Below are positions 35,669 to 43,708 of a stretch of DNA of 64,000 bases, piece by piece; position 1 is the first letter of the stretch, and each line of letters begins with the position of its first letter. The notes beneath the pieces were generated by a model, which saw only the letters and a list, made by a program, of their open reading frames with translations, was not told the DNA's origin and ran no database searches. This stretch comes from Formosa undariae (GTDB lineage: Bacteria; Bacteroidota; Bacteroidia; Flavobacteriales; Flavobacteriaceae), in the NCBI RefSeq assembly GCF_042427615.1, contig NZ_JBHMEZ010000003.1:434001-498000 (forward strand), read 5' to 3'. The position numbers and the translations under genes are program-made.

Positions 35669-37330
35669 CAGACTGTCTAATAACTATTTAAGTTTTTAGT
35701 AATATTTAGAAACAGTTATAAAGTAATTTTCAGGTAGTTTTTGTATCTTTTAGTTATGAAATTCATACTTGGAAAAGACCGACAACAGACCTGCCTTTTT
35801 CCTGTTTCTCTTGAAGATTCTATAGAATCTGATAACAGCGTAAGGTCTATAGATCAATTTGTAGATTCACTTAACCTCGCAGAACTCGGATTCCGTTCAG
35901 ACTTTATAGAAAACGGCCCTCCTGCTTATAATCCATCTGTCCTTCTCAAACTTTACATATACGGTTACATGAACCGTATTCGGTCTTCTCGACAATTAGA
36001 AAAAGAATGCAGGCGTAACATTGAAGTGATGTGGTTGCTTGAATCACTAGCTCCAGATCATAACACCATTAGTAACTTCAGAAAAGATAATGGAAAGGCT
36101 ATTAAAAAAGTGTTTTTTGCTACCGTACAAATTGCACGCAATTTTGGGCTTATCGGTGCTACACTTATTGCAGGTGATAGTACTAAGTTTAGAGCGCAGA
36201 ATAGTAAAAAGAACAATTTCAATCAGAAGAAAATACAACGTCACTTAGATTACATAGACAACAAACTAGAGCAGTACAATAAAGCCCTTGAACAGAGTGA
36301 TAGTGAAAATGAGAAAGAAGAAATCAAGAAGAATATTGATAAACATCAAGGTCGCAGAAATGAATATGAAAAACTAAATGCACAGTTGAAGGCCTCTGGA
36401 GAACCACAAATTTCTACCTCAGACCCGGATAGCAAGCATTTGATTGTACGTAATAATATTACTGAAGTTGCTTACTGTGTACAATCTACTGTAGATGCAG
36501 ATCATAATATTCCGTTCGACTACTTAGTCACCAATAAGAATGATTCCAAGGCTATGGGAGAGATGTTGCAGCGCGCTAAAACTATTTTAGTAACAAATAC
36601 CTTTACTGCCCTTTATGACAAAGGATATCATACGGGGAGTGAATTTAAAACTGCTAATCAATTAGGTATTAAAACCCTTGTCGCTATCCCTGGAATAGGA
36701 AGAGCTTCACAGGCTCCTGATCCAAATTATAACTCAGAACATTTTAAGTATAATAAAGAAAACGACACGTACTCTTGCCCACAAGGAAACATACTTAAAA
36801 GTAATGGAAGCACCTATAAAGCTCGTAATTATCGTTTCAAACAATATAAAACGAACAAATGTAAAACCTGCCCAGTAAGAGCATTATGCACCACTTCTAA
36901 AGTAAATGGAAAGATGATACAGCGCAGTGAATACCATCAGTATATTGAAACTAATGCACAAAGCGTATTGCAAAATCCTAATGCTTATAAAAAAAGGCAA
37001 GCCATTGTTGAGCATCCTTACGGAACCATAAAACGTCAATGGAGTTTTGATCATATTATGACTAAGAAAACGATGCAACGCGCTAGTGCTGATGTAGGCT
37101 TTATGTTTATTGCTTATAATTTAACAAGAATTTGGAATATCATTAGAAAAGCTAATACGTGTGCTTTTAAAGCTTACAAGTCCTTTATTAGGTTCATAGT
37201 ATCTATTCTAATGGGGTTTAAAGTAGTATACGAAGAAAATTCAGAAAATAAGATCTTAGTATACAGCTAATACAAAAAAATGTATTTTAGTAGAAACATA
37301 TAAAATTGCAGTCGGTTATTAGACAGACTG
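35669..37330 (+). mobile_element. IS1182 family insertion sequence, complete
   Basis: A 1662-bp element. Terminal inverted repeats are CAGACTGTCTAATAAC at the left and CAGTCTGTCTAATAAC (read inward) at the right, 15 of 16 identical. It is flanked by a CCGT direct repeat (35665-35668 and 37331-37334), probably the target duplication. Removing it restores the sequence GTAACCGTTGGCAAC, so it landed in the GTT core of attC-like site 5. Confidence 0.88.
35756..37270 (+). CDS. IS1182 family transposase
   Basis: DDE transposase of 504 residues that moves the surrounding element. The N-terminal helix-turn-helix region reads AYNPSVLLKLYIYGYMNRIRSSRQLEKEC, typical of IS1182/IS5-related proteins. Candidate catalytic residues are Asp in LIAGDSTKFRAQNS, Asp in TVDADHNIPF and Glu in EHPYGTIKRQW. 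A Cys cluster (CKTCPVRALC) precedes the last motif, as in this family. The ATG at 35756 is preferred over the TTG at 35741. The frame is intact, so the element may still be active. Confidence 0.92.
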   Translation: MKFILGKDRQQTCLFPVSLEDSIESDNSVRSIDQFVDSLNLAELGFRSDFIENGPPAYNPSVLLKLYIYGYMNRIRSSRQLEKECRRNIEVMWLLESLAPDHNTISNFRKDNGKAIKKVFFATVQIARNFGLIGATLIAGDSTKFRAQNSKKNNFNQKKIQRHLDYIDNKLEQYNKALEQSDSENEKEEIKKNIDKHQGRRNEYEKLNAQLKASGEPQISTSDPDSKHLIVRNNITEVAYCVQSTVDADHNIPFDYLVTNKNDSKAMGEMLQRAKTILVTNTFTALYDKGYHTGSEFKTANQLGIKTLVAIPGIGRASQAPDPNYNSEHFKYNKENDTYSCPQGNILKSNGSTYKARNYRFKQYKTNKCKTCPVRALCTTSKVNGKMIQRSEYHQYIETNAQSVLQNPNAYKKRQAIVEHPYGTIKRQWSFDHIMTKKTMQRASADVGFMFIAYNLTRIWNIIRKANTCAFKAYKSFIRFIVSILMGFKVVYEENSENKILVYS

Positions 37331-37357
37331 CCGTTGGCAACAAGCTGAAAAAATAGA

Positions 37358-38164
37358 ATGAATAAACTAAAAACAGGAGAGTTTTACGGAACACATTACC
37401 AAAAAACAGCTTTTGAAAATCTAATAATTACTGATACAGAATATACACACAGTAAAGTTGATTGGCATTATCACGAAAATCCATATTTTACTTATTTACT
37501 TCAAGGGAAGTTATTTGAATCTAACAAAAAAGAATCCTACTATTTAGAGCCAGGAAACCTACTATTTCATAATTGGCAAGACTCACATTATAATATAAAA
37601 TCACCTGATTTTACAAGAGGTTTTCACATTGAATTGAATAAGAATTGGTTTTCAAACTTTGATATTCAGATAACAAATTTTGAAGGAAGCATCAATTTAA
37701 AGAATCCTATAATAAAGAACTTGATGAACCATATATTTGTTGAAACTAAAATTAACGACCAGTATTCAAATTTAAGTATTGAAAGTGATTTGATTGAAAT
37801 TTTCAACACAATTAAGGAAAGTAAAGAAAGAAATTTAAGAAAACCAGATTGGGCAAATAAACTAAAAGAATTGTTGAATGAGGAAAAAATAGACTATTCT
37901 CTAAACAGTTTAAGTTCAAAGTTAGAAATACACCCTGTTCATTTGTCCAGAGAATTTAATCGCTATTTTGGAACAAGTCTTGGTAATTATATTCGATTAA
38001 TAAAACTTAATAAAGCCTTTTGTTTACTTACTTCAAACAAGTTTTCAATGACTGAAATTTGTTATCTATGTGATTTTTATGACCAAAGTCATTTCATTTC
38101 AAACTTTAAAAGAATTTATCATACAACACCTACTCAATTTTTAAGAAAAATTAGCGGACGTTAA
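37358..38164 (+). CDS. AraC family regulator in unit 6
   Basis: A 268-residue regulator. The N-terminal part is cupin-like (DWHYHENPYFTYLLQGKL, then PGNLLFHNW), the C-terminal about 100 residues the paired AraC helix-turn-helix (LSSKLEIHPVHLSREFNRYFG and MTEICYLCDFYDQSHFISNF). It lies 69 bp before the serine hydrolase gene on the same strand and probably controls it. Both genes travel in one unit, so this is a self-contained regulator-plus-enzyme cargo. The signal sensed is unknown. Confidence 0.88.
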   Translation: MNKLKTGEFYGTHYQKTAFENLIITDTEYTHSKVDWHYHENPYFTYLLQGKLFESNKKESYYLEPGNLLFHNWQDSHYNIKSPDFTRGFHIELNKNWFSNFDIQITNFEGSINLKNPIIKNLMNHIFVETKINDQYSNLSIESDLIEIFNTIKESKERNLRKPDWANKLKELLNEEKIDYSLNSLSSKLEIHPVHLSREFNRYFGTSLGNYIRLIKLNKAFCLLTSNKFSMTEICYLCDFYDQSHFISNFKRIYHTTPTQFLRKISGR

Positions 38165-38233
38165 TATTATACTATTTTAATAAAATTATAACTATCAATT
38201 TTGCCACCTAGTCTCAAGTAAATCTAAAAAAAA

Positions 38234-39895
38234 ATGAGAATTAAAAACTTAATATTATTACTTATTATTTTTTCTTCACTTGCAACCTATGCTCAAGATA
38301 TGGCAGAGTACACAAGTGGTTGGGAAGGAACACTAAAAAATCCGAAAACATTCAATCTAAAAGTAGAAATTAAAAATTTAGGCCTTGAAAAGGCTAGATT
38401 CAAAATTTCCAACAATAAAAATATAATCGACTATCCTTTTAATTCAAAAAGGACTTCAATATTAGAAATACCTTTTGCCGAGAATTATTCTTTTAAAGGT
38501 ATATTATCTGAAAATGGTAAAGAAATTAATGGGTTTATCAAATCTGGAATGCTTCTTTATCACATAAAACTTACTCAATCAAAGAGTAGTACTTTTATAG
38601 GGGCTTGGAACTTACTTATGTTAGATGAGCTTAAATCACTTAACTTCTATTTGAGTGTTGAAAATGGAGAAGGCGATGATTATCAAGCTTACCCAATTCT
38701 TGGAGACAATAGATTTACAGGAACTTGGTGCGACAATTTTCAAAAAGAAAAAGATTTGATTTCGTTTACTGATTTCAAAACTGGATTACATTTTAAAGGA
38801 AAGCTAGAAAAGAATAAGATTCAATTAAGTATACTTTTAGGAAACCATTTGCTAACAGAAATAGAACTAAAAAACTCTATAACCGATTGGAAAATTGGTG
38901 GCTTCAAAAATGACAACAAAAATTCTATTTTAAAACTTACTGAAATGGAATACCTTATTTCTAAGGATTCATTTCCTAATACACATTCTGTTGTAATTTC
39001 AAAAAAAGGGAAAATTGAATATGAAAATTATTTTGATGGTTACAACTCAAATATTCCACACGATATGAAATCTGCTTCAAAAAGTATTTCATCCGCAATA
39101 GTTGGAATAGCAAAAGATAAATTGTTATTTAATAGTGTTAAGCAATCTATTTTTGATTTTCTGCCTGAAAAATATCAAACTCGTAAAGACAGTCTAAAAA
39201 CGAAAATCGATATTCAGAGTCTTTTAACAATGAGTTCTGGTATAGATGCTATAGATTATGGTATCAATGCAAATCCAAAATCTTCTGCAACAGAAAACAA
39301 TTACCAAAGAACACCTGATTGGATTGAAGCAATTCTAAAAGCTCCAATGATTCATAAGCCAAACACTAATGCTAATTATGGCTCAGCAAACCCAGCTTTG
39401 CTAGGTGTTGCTATGGATTCTGTCATTTCAGAACCATTGGAATTATTTATTGATAAGTTTTTATTTCAGAAATTGAAAATTTCAAATTACATTATTCAAA
39501 CGGACTTAAGAGATAAGCCATATTTTGGAGGAGGAATGTACCTTACTCCAAAAGATATGTTAAAATTTGGAGAACTTTATCTGAATAAAGGAAAATGGCA
39601 ATCAAAACGTATTATTTCTAAAAATTGGGTTGAAAAATCATTTAAAAACTATCGTAATTTAGAAAATGTAACAGATAAAAATGGTTATGGATATTTATGG
39701 TGGCATAATACTTATCAAATTAATGGAAAAAATATAAAATCTATTGAGGCAAGAGGAAATGGAGGACAATATATTTTTGTAATTCCTTGTTTACAAACAG
39801 TTGTTGTTATTACATCAGGGAATTATAGAAATGGAAAAACACAGCAACCTGAAATACTTTTTGAAGAATATATTTTACCTTACCTTGAAAATTGA
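38234..39895 (+). CDS. Serine hydrolase of the class C beta-lactamase/PBP4 family
   Basis: A 553-residue exported protein with a signal peptide (1-20, ending TYAQ). The N-terminal half (about 21-235) is a beta-rich region of unknown type. The C-terminal half is the beta-lactamase fold: SASKS (SxxK nucleophile motif), YGSAN in the YxN position, and GNGGQY in the place of the KTG box. Members hydrolyse amides or esters; beta-lactam resistance should not be assumed. It is co-encoded with an AraC regulator. A few bases after its stop the unit is cut by the group II intron remnant. Confidence 0.85.
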   Translation: MRIKNLILLLIIFSSLATYAQDMAEYTSGWEGTLKNPKTFNLKVEIKNLGLEKARFKISNNKNIIDYPFNSKRTSILEIPFAENYSFKGILSENGKEINGFIKSGMLLYHIKLTQSKSSTFIGAWNLLMLDELKSLNFYLSVENGEGDDYQAYPILGDNRFTGTWCDNFQKEKDLISFTDFKTGLHFKGKLEKNKIQLSILLGNHLLTEIELKNSITDWKIGGFKNDNKNSILKLTEMEYLISKDSFPNTHSVVISKKGKIEYENYFDGYNSNIPHDMKSASKSISSAIVGIAKDKLLFNSVKQSIFDFLPEKYQTRKDSLKTKIDIQSLLTMSSGIDAIDYGINANPKSSATENNYQRTPDWIEAILKAPMIHKPNTNANYGSANPALLGVAMDSVISEPLELFIDKFLFQKLKISNYIIQTDLRDKPYFGGGMYLTPKDMLKFGELYLNKGKWQSKRIISKNWVEKSFKNYRNLENVTDKNGYGYLWWHNTYQINGKNIKSIEARGNGGQYIFVIPCLQTVVVITSGNYRNGKTQQPEILFEEYILPYLEN

Positions 39896-39911
39896 AAAAA
39901 ACCAGTTGCCA

Positions 39912-40010
39912 GTCGAGTAGGAAAAGGGGAATCCCCCCCCCACTAAACCTCTCACAGAACCGTACGTGAACCTCTCGACTCATACGGCTGGACTTGCAAC
40001 CGTTAAAAGA
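39912..40010 (-). mobile_element. Group II intron 3' end (domains V and VI), remnant
   Basis: On the minus strand, domain V (39958-39989) runs AGCCGT, AT bulge region, GAGTC, GAGA tetraloop, GGTTC, then ACGGTT closing the stem. It has the AGC triad and a GNRA loop. Domain VI follows with a G9 run and CCTACTCGAC near the end, as in class C introns. No reverse transcriptase frame is present, so most of the intron is lost. Directly beyond its 3' end is TGGCAAC, the bottom strand of GTTGCCA (39905-39911), which is the start of the expected closing bases of unit 6 (opening bases GTTGGCAAC). Confidence 0.8.
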
Positions 40011-40072
40011 AACCCTGTTAAAAGAAAGGTTCTTGATGTTTTTTTTAAAAGTTTAATTTTATAATCCACGTA

Positions 40073-40750
40073 TTATTTTTCTATAAATTTATAACCACTT
40101 CCGTAGGCTGTTTTAATATACTTGGCATCTTCAGCAGTCATTTTTTTTCTCAAATTATTGATATGAACATAAATAAAATCAAAATTATCCAGTAAATCAC
40201 TATCGTCACCCCAAAGATGTTCTGCAATTATTTCTTTTGAAAGCACCCTACCTTTATTTGATATAAAGAAAACCAATAAATCATATTCCTTACGAGTTAA
40301 AAAAATAGCTTTCCCATCTATAAAAACTGTTCTTGATTTGGTGTCAATTCTAATTTCATTGAATTCCATAATTTCATCCCCGTCAAATTTCCCACGACGC
40401 AGTACCGCATTAATTCTAGAATTTAATTCAGCAAGATGAAATGGCTTAGTTATATAATCGTCTGCTCCTAAATCTAACCCTTCTAACTTATCCGTTAATG
40501 AATTGTTTGTTGAAATTATAATTACACCTGCTCTTCTTTTATCCTTCTTAATAGCTTTAAGAACATCTAATCCACTCCCTGTAATTAAATTTATATCTAA
40601 AATAATAACGTCATATTCGTATAAAGCCGCTTTTTCAGAGGCTTCTCCAAAATCTGAAGCAACTTCGCATATGTTACCATCCCTTTGTAAGTAAGTAACA
40701 ATAAATTGTTGTAAATCTTTTTCGTCTTCTGCTATTAAATATTTCATCAC
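40073..40750 (-). CDS. OmpR family response regulator, orphan
   Basis: Two-component regulator of 225 residues. The receiver domain (1-115) has the acidic pocket Glu-Asp-Glu near the N-terminus, the phosphoacceptor Asp in YDVIILDINL, a Thr/Ser in IIIST, and Lys in YITKPF. The winged helix (about 130-225) shows LTRKEYDLLVFF and YVHINNLRKKM, ending in YGSGYKF. No histidine kinase gene is adjacent. The Met at 40747 is an alternative start. It lies just beyond the intron remnant that ends the cassette-like array, so a partner gene could have been lost. Confidence 0.92.
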   Translation of the reverse strand: MMKYLIAEDEKDLQQFIVTYLQRDGNICEVASDFGEASEKAALYEYDVIILDINLITGSGLDVLKAIKKDKRRAGVIIISTNNSLTDKLEGLDLGADDYITKPFHLAELNSRINAVLRRGKFDGDEIMEFNEIRIDTKSRTVFIDGKAIFLTRKEYDLLVFFISNKGRVLSKEIIAEHLWGDDSDLLDNFDFIYVHINNLRKKMTAEDAKYIKTAYGSGYKFIEK

Positions 40751-41160
40751 ATGTAAATTAAGAGAATAAATTTAAATATCAATTCTAAATTTATTCTAAA
40801 GTGAGAAAATAGTATGTGTTTTAAATATTATAAAGTAAGTGATTCAATTGAAAAATAATTTATGGTTTATGGTTTATGGTTTAATCTTAAAGAAAAAATA
40901 AAGATTTAGTTAAATAGGAAAGTATTCAATTGATGAAATAAAAACAATTGACACCGATATGATTTACAATATAAATAGCTAATTTATCAGATTCCTTAAG
41001 TTCACTTCCATTATTATAATTCACTAACCAAATATTAATCAACCACTTAGACATTATAATTATATGAATTCATAAATTTTAATACTAAAAAACAACAATT
41101 AGTACTTAATAAAATGAGAGTGATAAAAAGACCGTATTCTGTACCTATTCTGTACCCATT
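40751..41160. other. Intergenic stretch with a heptamer tandem repeat
   Basis: AT-rich, no gene seen. Three copies of the heptamer TTTATGG lie at 40859-40879, and a direct repeat TATTCTGTACC occurs twice near 41127-41160. It probably holds the promoter of the response regulator, but no clear TAnnTTTG box was found. Confidence 0.45.
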
Positions 41161-41167
41161 AAAAACA

Positions 41168-41200
41168 AGAAAGGCTTCACATTCCTGTGAAGCCTTTTAA
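41168..41200 (-). terminator. Terminator after tRNA-Met
   Basis: Stem AAAGGCTTCAC/GTGAAGCCTTT with a 6-nt loop. On the minus strand it is followed by a T-rich stretch, 8 nt after the tRNA. Confidence 0.75.
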
Positions 41201-41207
41201 ACACTTG

Positions 41208-41281
41208 TAGCGAGAACGAGATTTGAACTCGTGACCTCTGGGTTATGAATCCAACGCTCTAACCAACTGAGCTACCTCGCC
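41208..41281 (-). tRNA. tRNA-Met (anticodon CAT)
   Basis: A 74-nt cloverleaf on the minus strand: acceptor GGCGAGG, D arm with AGCTCAGTTGGTTAGAGC, anticodon loop TTCATAA giving CAT, T arm ACGAGTTCAAATCTCGT, discriminator A. The D-loop and acceptor fit an elongator rather than an initiator tRNA. CCA is not encoded. Confidence 0.93.
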
Positions 41282-41417
41282 ATATTTTGAGGGTGCAAAT
41301 ATAACAACTATTTTAAAGTACACAAACTTTTTTTGCAAAAAATTAATTTTTATTTAATTTGTCTGCAAAGTATATAATTAATGTATATATTGAGCCCAAT
41401 AATTTTTGAATGAACAC

Positions 41418-41804
41418 ATGGAAGATAAAATAAAATTTGAACTTGAATTCCCAATAAAAGCTTCACCAGCCCTTTTATACACATACATTTCTACGCCATC
41501 AGGATTATCTGAATGGTTTGCCGATAACGTAAATTCTAGAGGCGAACTTTTCAAATTTATTTGGGATGGAGCAGAAGAACAAGCTAAAGTATTAAGTAAA
41601 AAAAGTGGTGAACGCATCAAGTTCAGATGGTTACATGACGAAGATGATCCCTATTTCTTCGAACTTCGTATTCAAGTAGACGAAATTACCAAAGATGTTT
41701 CTCTTATCGTTGTCGATTTCTCTGAAGAAGATGAAATAGATGAAACTAAAATGTTATGGGAAAATCAAATTTCAGATTTAAAACAGGTCTTAGGCTCAGC
41801 TTAA
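41418..41804 (+). CDS. START-like domain protein (AHSA1-type fold)
   Basis: A 128-residue soluble protein of the SRPBCC/START-like group common in Flavobacteriia. Seen: FELEFPIKASPALLYTYISTPSGLSEWFAD at the N-terminus, then FIWDGAEEQAKVLSKK and an acidic C-terminal helix (MLWENQISDLKQVL). The family forms a hydrophobic cavity; the ligand is unknown. The ATG at 41418 is preferred over the TTG at 41406, because the domain starts immediately after it. It lies upstream of a class IV aminotransferase, with a hairpin between them. Confidence 0.82.
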   Translation: MEDKIKFELEFPIKASPALLYTYISTPSGLSEWFADNVNSRGELFKFIWDGAEEQAKVLSKKSGERIKFRWLHDEDDPYFFELRIQVDEITKDVSLIVVDFSEEDEIDETKMLWENQISDLKQVLGSA

Positions 41805-41826
41805 TCGATATTTACATATTTTAAAG

Positions 41827-41859
41827 TATATTTGCCCGAAAACTATTCGGGCATTTTTT
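41827..41859 (+). promoter_or_regulatory. -7 box overlapping a hairpin with T-run directly before a start codon
   Basis: TATATTTG (41827-41834) matches the Bacteroidota box. Its last G begins the hairpin GCCCGAA/TTCGGGC (41834-41852), and T6 (41854-41859) runs straight into the ATG at 41860. The hairpin can end transcripts from the START-like gene, while the box can start a new one. Confidence 0.55.
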
Positions 41860-42702
41860 ATGATCAATTTTAACGGTACAATTCAAGATAATAATTCAGT
41901 TTTAAATTCAAATAATAGAGGTTTTGCCTATGGTGATTCACTTTTTGAAACCATAAAAACATCTTATGGTAAAATTCTATTTTGGGAAGATCATTATTTT
42001 AGATTAATGGCTTCTATGCGTATCTTGCGTATGGAAATTCCAATGCATTTTAATATGGAGTTTCTTGAAGCCGAAATTAAAAACACTTTAGAAGTTAATG
42101 GATTAACCGATGCTTCTGCTCGTGTTAAAATCACCGTATTTAGAAACGAAGGTGGTTTGTATTTACCAGAAACAAACGATATCAGTTTTATTATAGATAC
42201 GAAACCTTTAGAAGACGACTTCTATTTAATTTCTAACGATCCTTACGAGGTTGATCTGTTTAAAGATTATTACATCTCCCCGAGTTTGCTATCTACATTA
42301 AAAACAAATAACAAGGTGCTAAACGTTGTTGGGAGCATCTATGCTAAAGAAAATAATTTGCAGAATTGTTTGACACTTAATACAAACAAAAATGTCGTAG
42401 AAGCGCTAAATGGAAATGTTTTTGTAGTAAAAGGAAACGTAATTAAAACAGCTCCTTTAAGCGATGGTTGCCTGAAAGGTATTATGCGTAAACAATTAAT
42501 CGAAATTATTAACGCCATTCCAGAATACGAATTGATAGAAGAATCTATATCTGCTTTTGAACTTCAAAAATCAGACGAAATCTTTATTAGTAATACGATA
42601 ACAGGAATTCAACCGGTTTCAAAATACCGCAAGAAGTCATTTACAAGTACGATTTCAAAACTACTTATTCAGAAGTTAAATGTAAAAATGAGATTGAGTT
42701 AA
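41860..42702 (+). CDS. Class IV (BCAT/DAAT/ADCL fold) PLP enzyme
   Basis: Pyridoxal-phosphate enzyme of 280 residues: branched-chain aminotransferase, D-amino acid aminotransferase or aminodeoxychorismate lyase. Seen: the N-terminal RGFAYGDSLFETIK, Lys148 in LKTNNKVLNVV as the likely PLP lysine, and VVEALNGNVFVV in the cofactor-binding position. The short length and ETIK fit the lyase/DAAT side of the family better than IlvE. Its stop overlaps the convergent YqgE gene by 4 bp. Confidence 0.88.
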   Translation: MINFNGTIQDNNSVLNSNNRGFAYGDSLFETIKTSYGKILFWEDHYFRLMASMRILRMEIPMHFNMEFLEAEIKNTLEVNGLTDASARVKITVFRNEGGLYLPETNDISFIIDTKPLEDDFYLISNDPYEVDLFKDYYISPSLLSTLKTNNKVLNVVGSIYAKENNLQNCLTLNTNKNVVEALNGNVFVVKGNVIKTAPLSDGCLKGIMRKQLIEIINAIPEYELIEESISAFELQKSDEIFISNTITGIQPVSKYRKKSFTSTISKLLIQKLNVKMRLS

Positions 42703-43259
42703 TTATAACTCGGGTTTTCAGGAGCATTAGACCAAATACTATATTCTCCGCCAAACTCTAACATTTTTTCTTTCCAAAAAAACTCGTAATCCTTTTCGAT
42801 TATATTTTTCTGGTATACATTTTCGGTGACAACCCAAGAGTTAACATTTAATTCTTCGTCTAACTGATTGCTATCCCATCCCGAATATCCCAAAAAGAAT
42901 CTGATGTCTTTTTCTTCGATATGTTTATTAGCAATAAGCTCTGCAACGACATTAAAATCGCCTCCCCAGTAAATACCTAAGGAAATCTCAATGCTATCTG
43001 GAATGAGGTCGGGAACTTTATGTATAAAGTACAAATTGTCTTGTTCTACTGGCCCGCCATTGTATACTTTAAAATTTGCGTCAAGCTCAGGAATTAGGTC
43101 GTTAATTGTGTAATCTAAAGGCTTATTTAAAATAAAACCTATAGAACCATCATTGGTGTAATCTGCCAACAAAACAATTGATCGATTAAAGGATACATCC
43201 CCTATAATTGACGGTTCTGCGATTAACAAATTACCTTTTTTTGGTTTAATTGTAATCAT
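42699..43259 (-). CDS. YqgE/AlgH family protein
   Basis: UPF0301 protein of 186 residues with unknown biochemical role. Seen: the family start KKGNLLIAEPSIIGDVSFNRSIVLL, GSIGFILNKPL and YNGGPVEQDNLYFIH, and the late FFLGYSGWDSNQLDEEL. It is cytoplasmic with no signal peptide. The 3' end overlaps the aminotransferase gene by 4 bp, tail to tail. The name AlgH comes from an early link to alginate in Pseudomonas that has no bearing here. Confidence 0.93.
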   Translation of the reverse strand: MITIKPKKGNLLIAEPSIIGDVSFNRSIVLLADYTNDGSIGFILNKPLDYTINDLIPELDANFKVYNGGPVEQDNLYFIHKVPDLIPDSIEISLGIYWGGDFNVVAELIANKHIEEKDIRFFLGYSGWDSNQLDEELNVNSWVVTENVYQKNIIEKDYEFFWKEKMLEFGGEYSIWSNAPENPSYN

Positions 43260-43329
43260 ATTTCATAGGAATTTATAACTAAATCTAATATTATTTTTGT
43301 TAAAATCCAATATTTGATGAAAATATAAT

Positions 43330-43358
43330 AAAAAAGCCTTCTATAAATAGAAGGCTTT
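43330..43358 (-). terminator. Terminator after the HU gene
   Basis: Stem AAAGCCTTCTAT/ATAGAAGGCTTT with a 2-nt loop, and a T-run on the minus strand. It lies 25 bp beyond the HU stop. Confidence 0.8.
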
Positions 43359-43382
43359 CAGTAATATGTATGAAGTAACTAA

Positions 43383-43655
43383 TTAGTTTACAGCACCTGA
43401 TAATTCAGATCCAGCTTTAAACTTTACAACATTTTTTGCTGCAATTTGAATCGTTTTTCCTGTTTGTGGGTTTCTTCCTTCTCTAGCTGCTCTTTCAGAA
43501 ACTGAAAAAGAACCAAATCCTACTAAAGATACTCTTTTACCATCTTTTAAAGCACTTCCTATTTCTGTAAGTGCTCCTTCTAATGCTTTTTTAGCTGCTG
43601 CTTTTGAAATTCCAGCATGTTCTGCCATTGCATCGATTAAATCTGTTTTGTTCAT
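43383..43655 (-). CDS. HU family DNA-binding protein
   Basis: Nucleoid protein of 90 residues that bends DNA as a dimer. It matches HU along its length: MNKTDLIDAMAEHAGISKAAAKKAL, GFGSFSVSERAAREGRNPQTG (the DNA-binding arm), and KNVVKFKAGSEL. It has its own promoter and terminator, so it is a single-gene transcript. Confidence 0.97.
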   Translation of the reverse strand: MNKTDLIDAMAEHAGISKAAAKKALEGALTEIGSALKDGKRVSLVGFGSFSVSERAAREGRNPQTGKTIQIAAKNVVKFKAGSELSGAVN

Positions 43656-43708
43656 AATTTTAATTTTAATTATTAATAAATCGTTGGTTAAACTTTTTAA
43701 TACTATTA

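Larger units (their letters stand above)
27951..39911 (+). mobile_element. Integron-like array: recombinase plus six cassette-like units
   Basis: A tyrosine recombinase gene is followed by six units in the same orientation, with boundaries near 29169, 30286, 32876, 34185, 34882 and 37335. Each boundary is a repeat of the form AAC-3 nt-arm-loop-arm-5/6 nt-GTT. Bases after the opening GTT are the reverse complement of bases before the closing AAC of the same unit: GTTCTACGC/GCGTAGAAC, GTTGTGGTGC/GCACCACAAC and GTTGGCATTA/TAATGCCAAC are perfect. That is how integron cassettes look when the circular form rebuilds attC. An IS splits the fifth site and an intron remnant the last. Movement has not been shown. 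Confidence 0.75.

Noticed and set aside
38234..39895. Calling the serine hydrolase an antibiotic resistance gene.
   Set aside because: The fold is shared with peptidases and esterases, and the KTG motif is changed, so resistance is not supported.
40859..40883. TTTATGG repeats as a replication or partition element.
   Set aside because: Only three copies, no associated gene or larger structure.
41208..41281. tRNA-Met as the attachment site of an integrated island covering 27.9-41 kb.
   Set aside because: I could not see a duplicate of the tRNA 3' end near the recombinase gene, and the array boundaries are explained by the AAC/GTT repeats.
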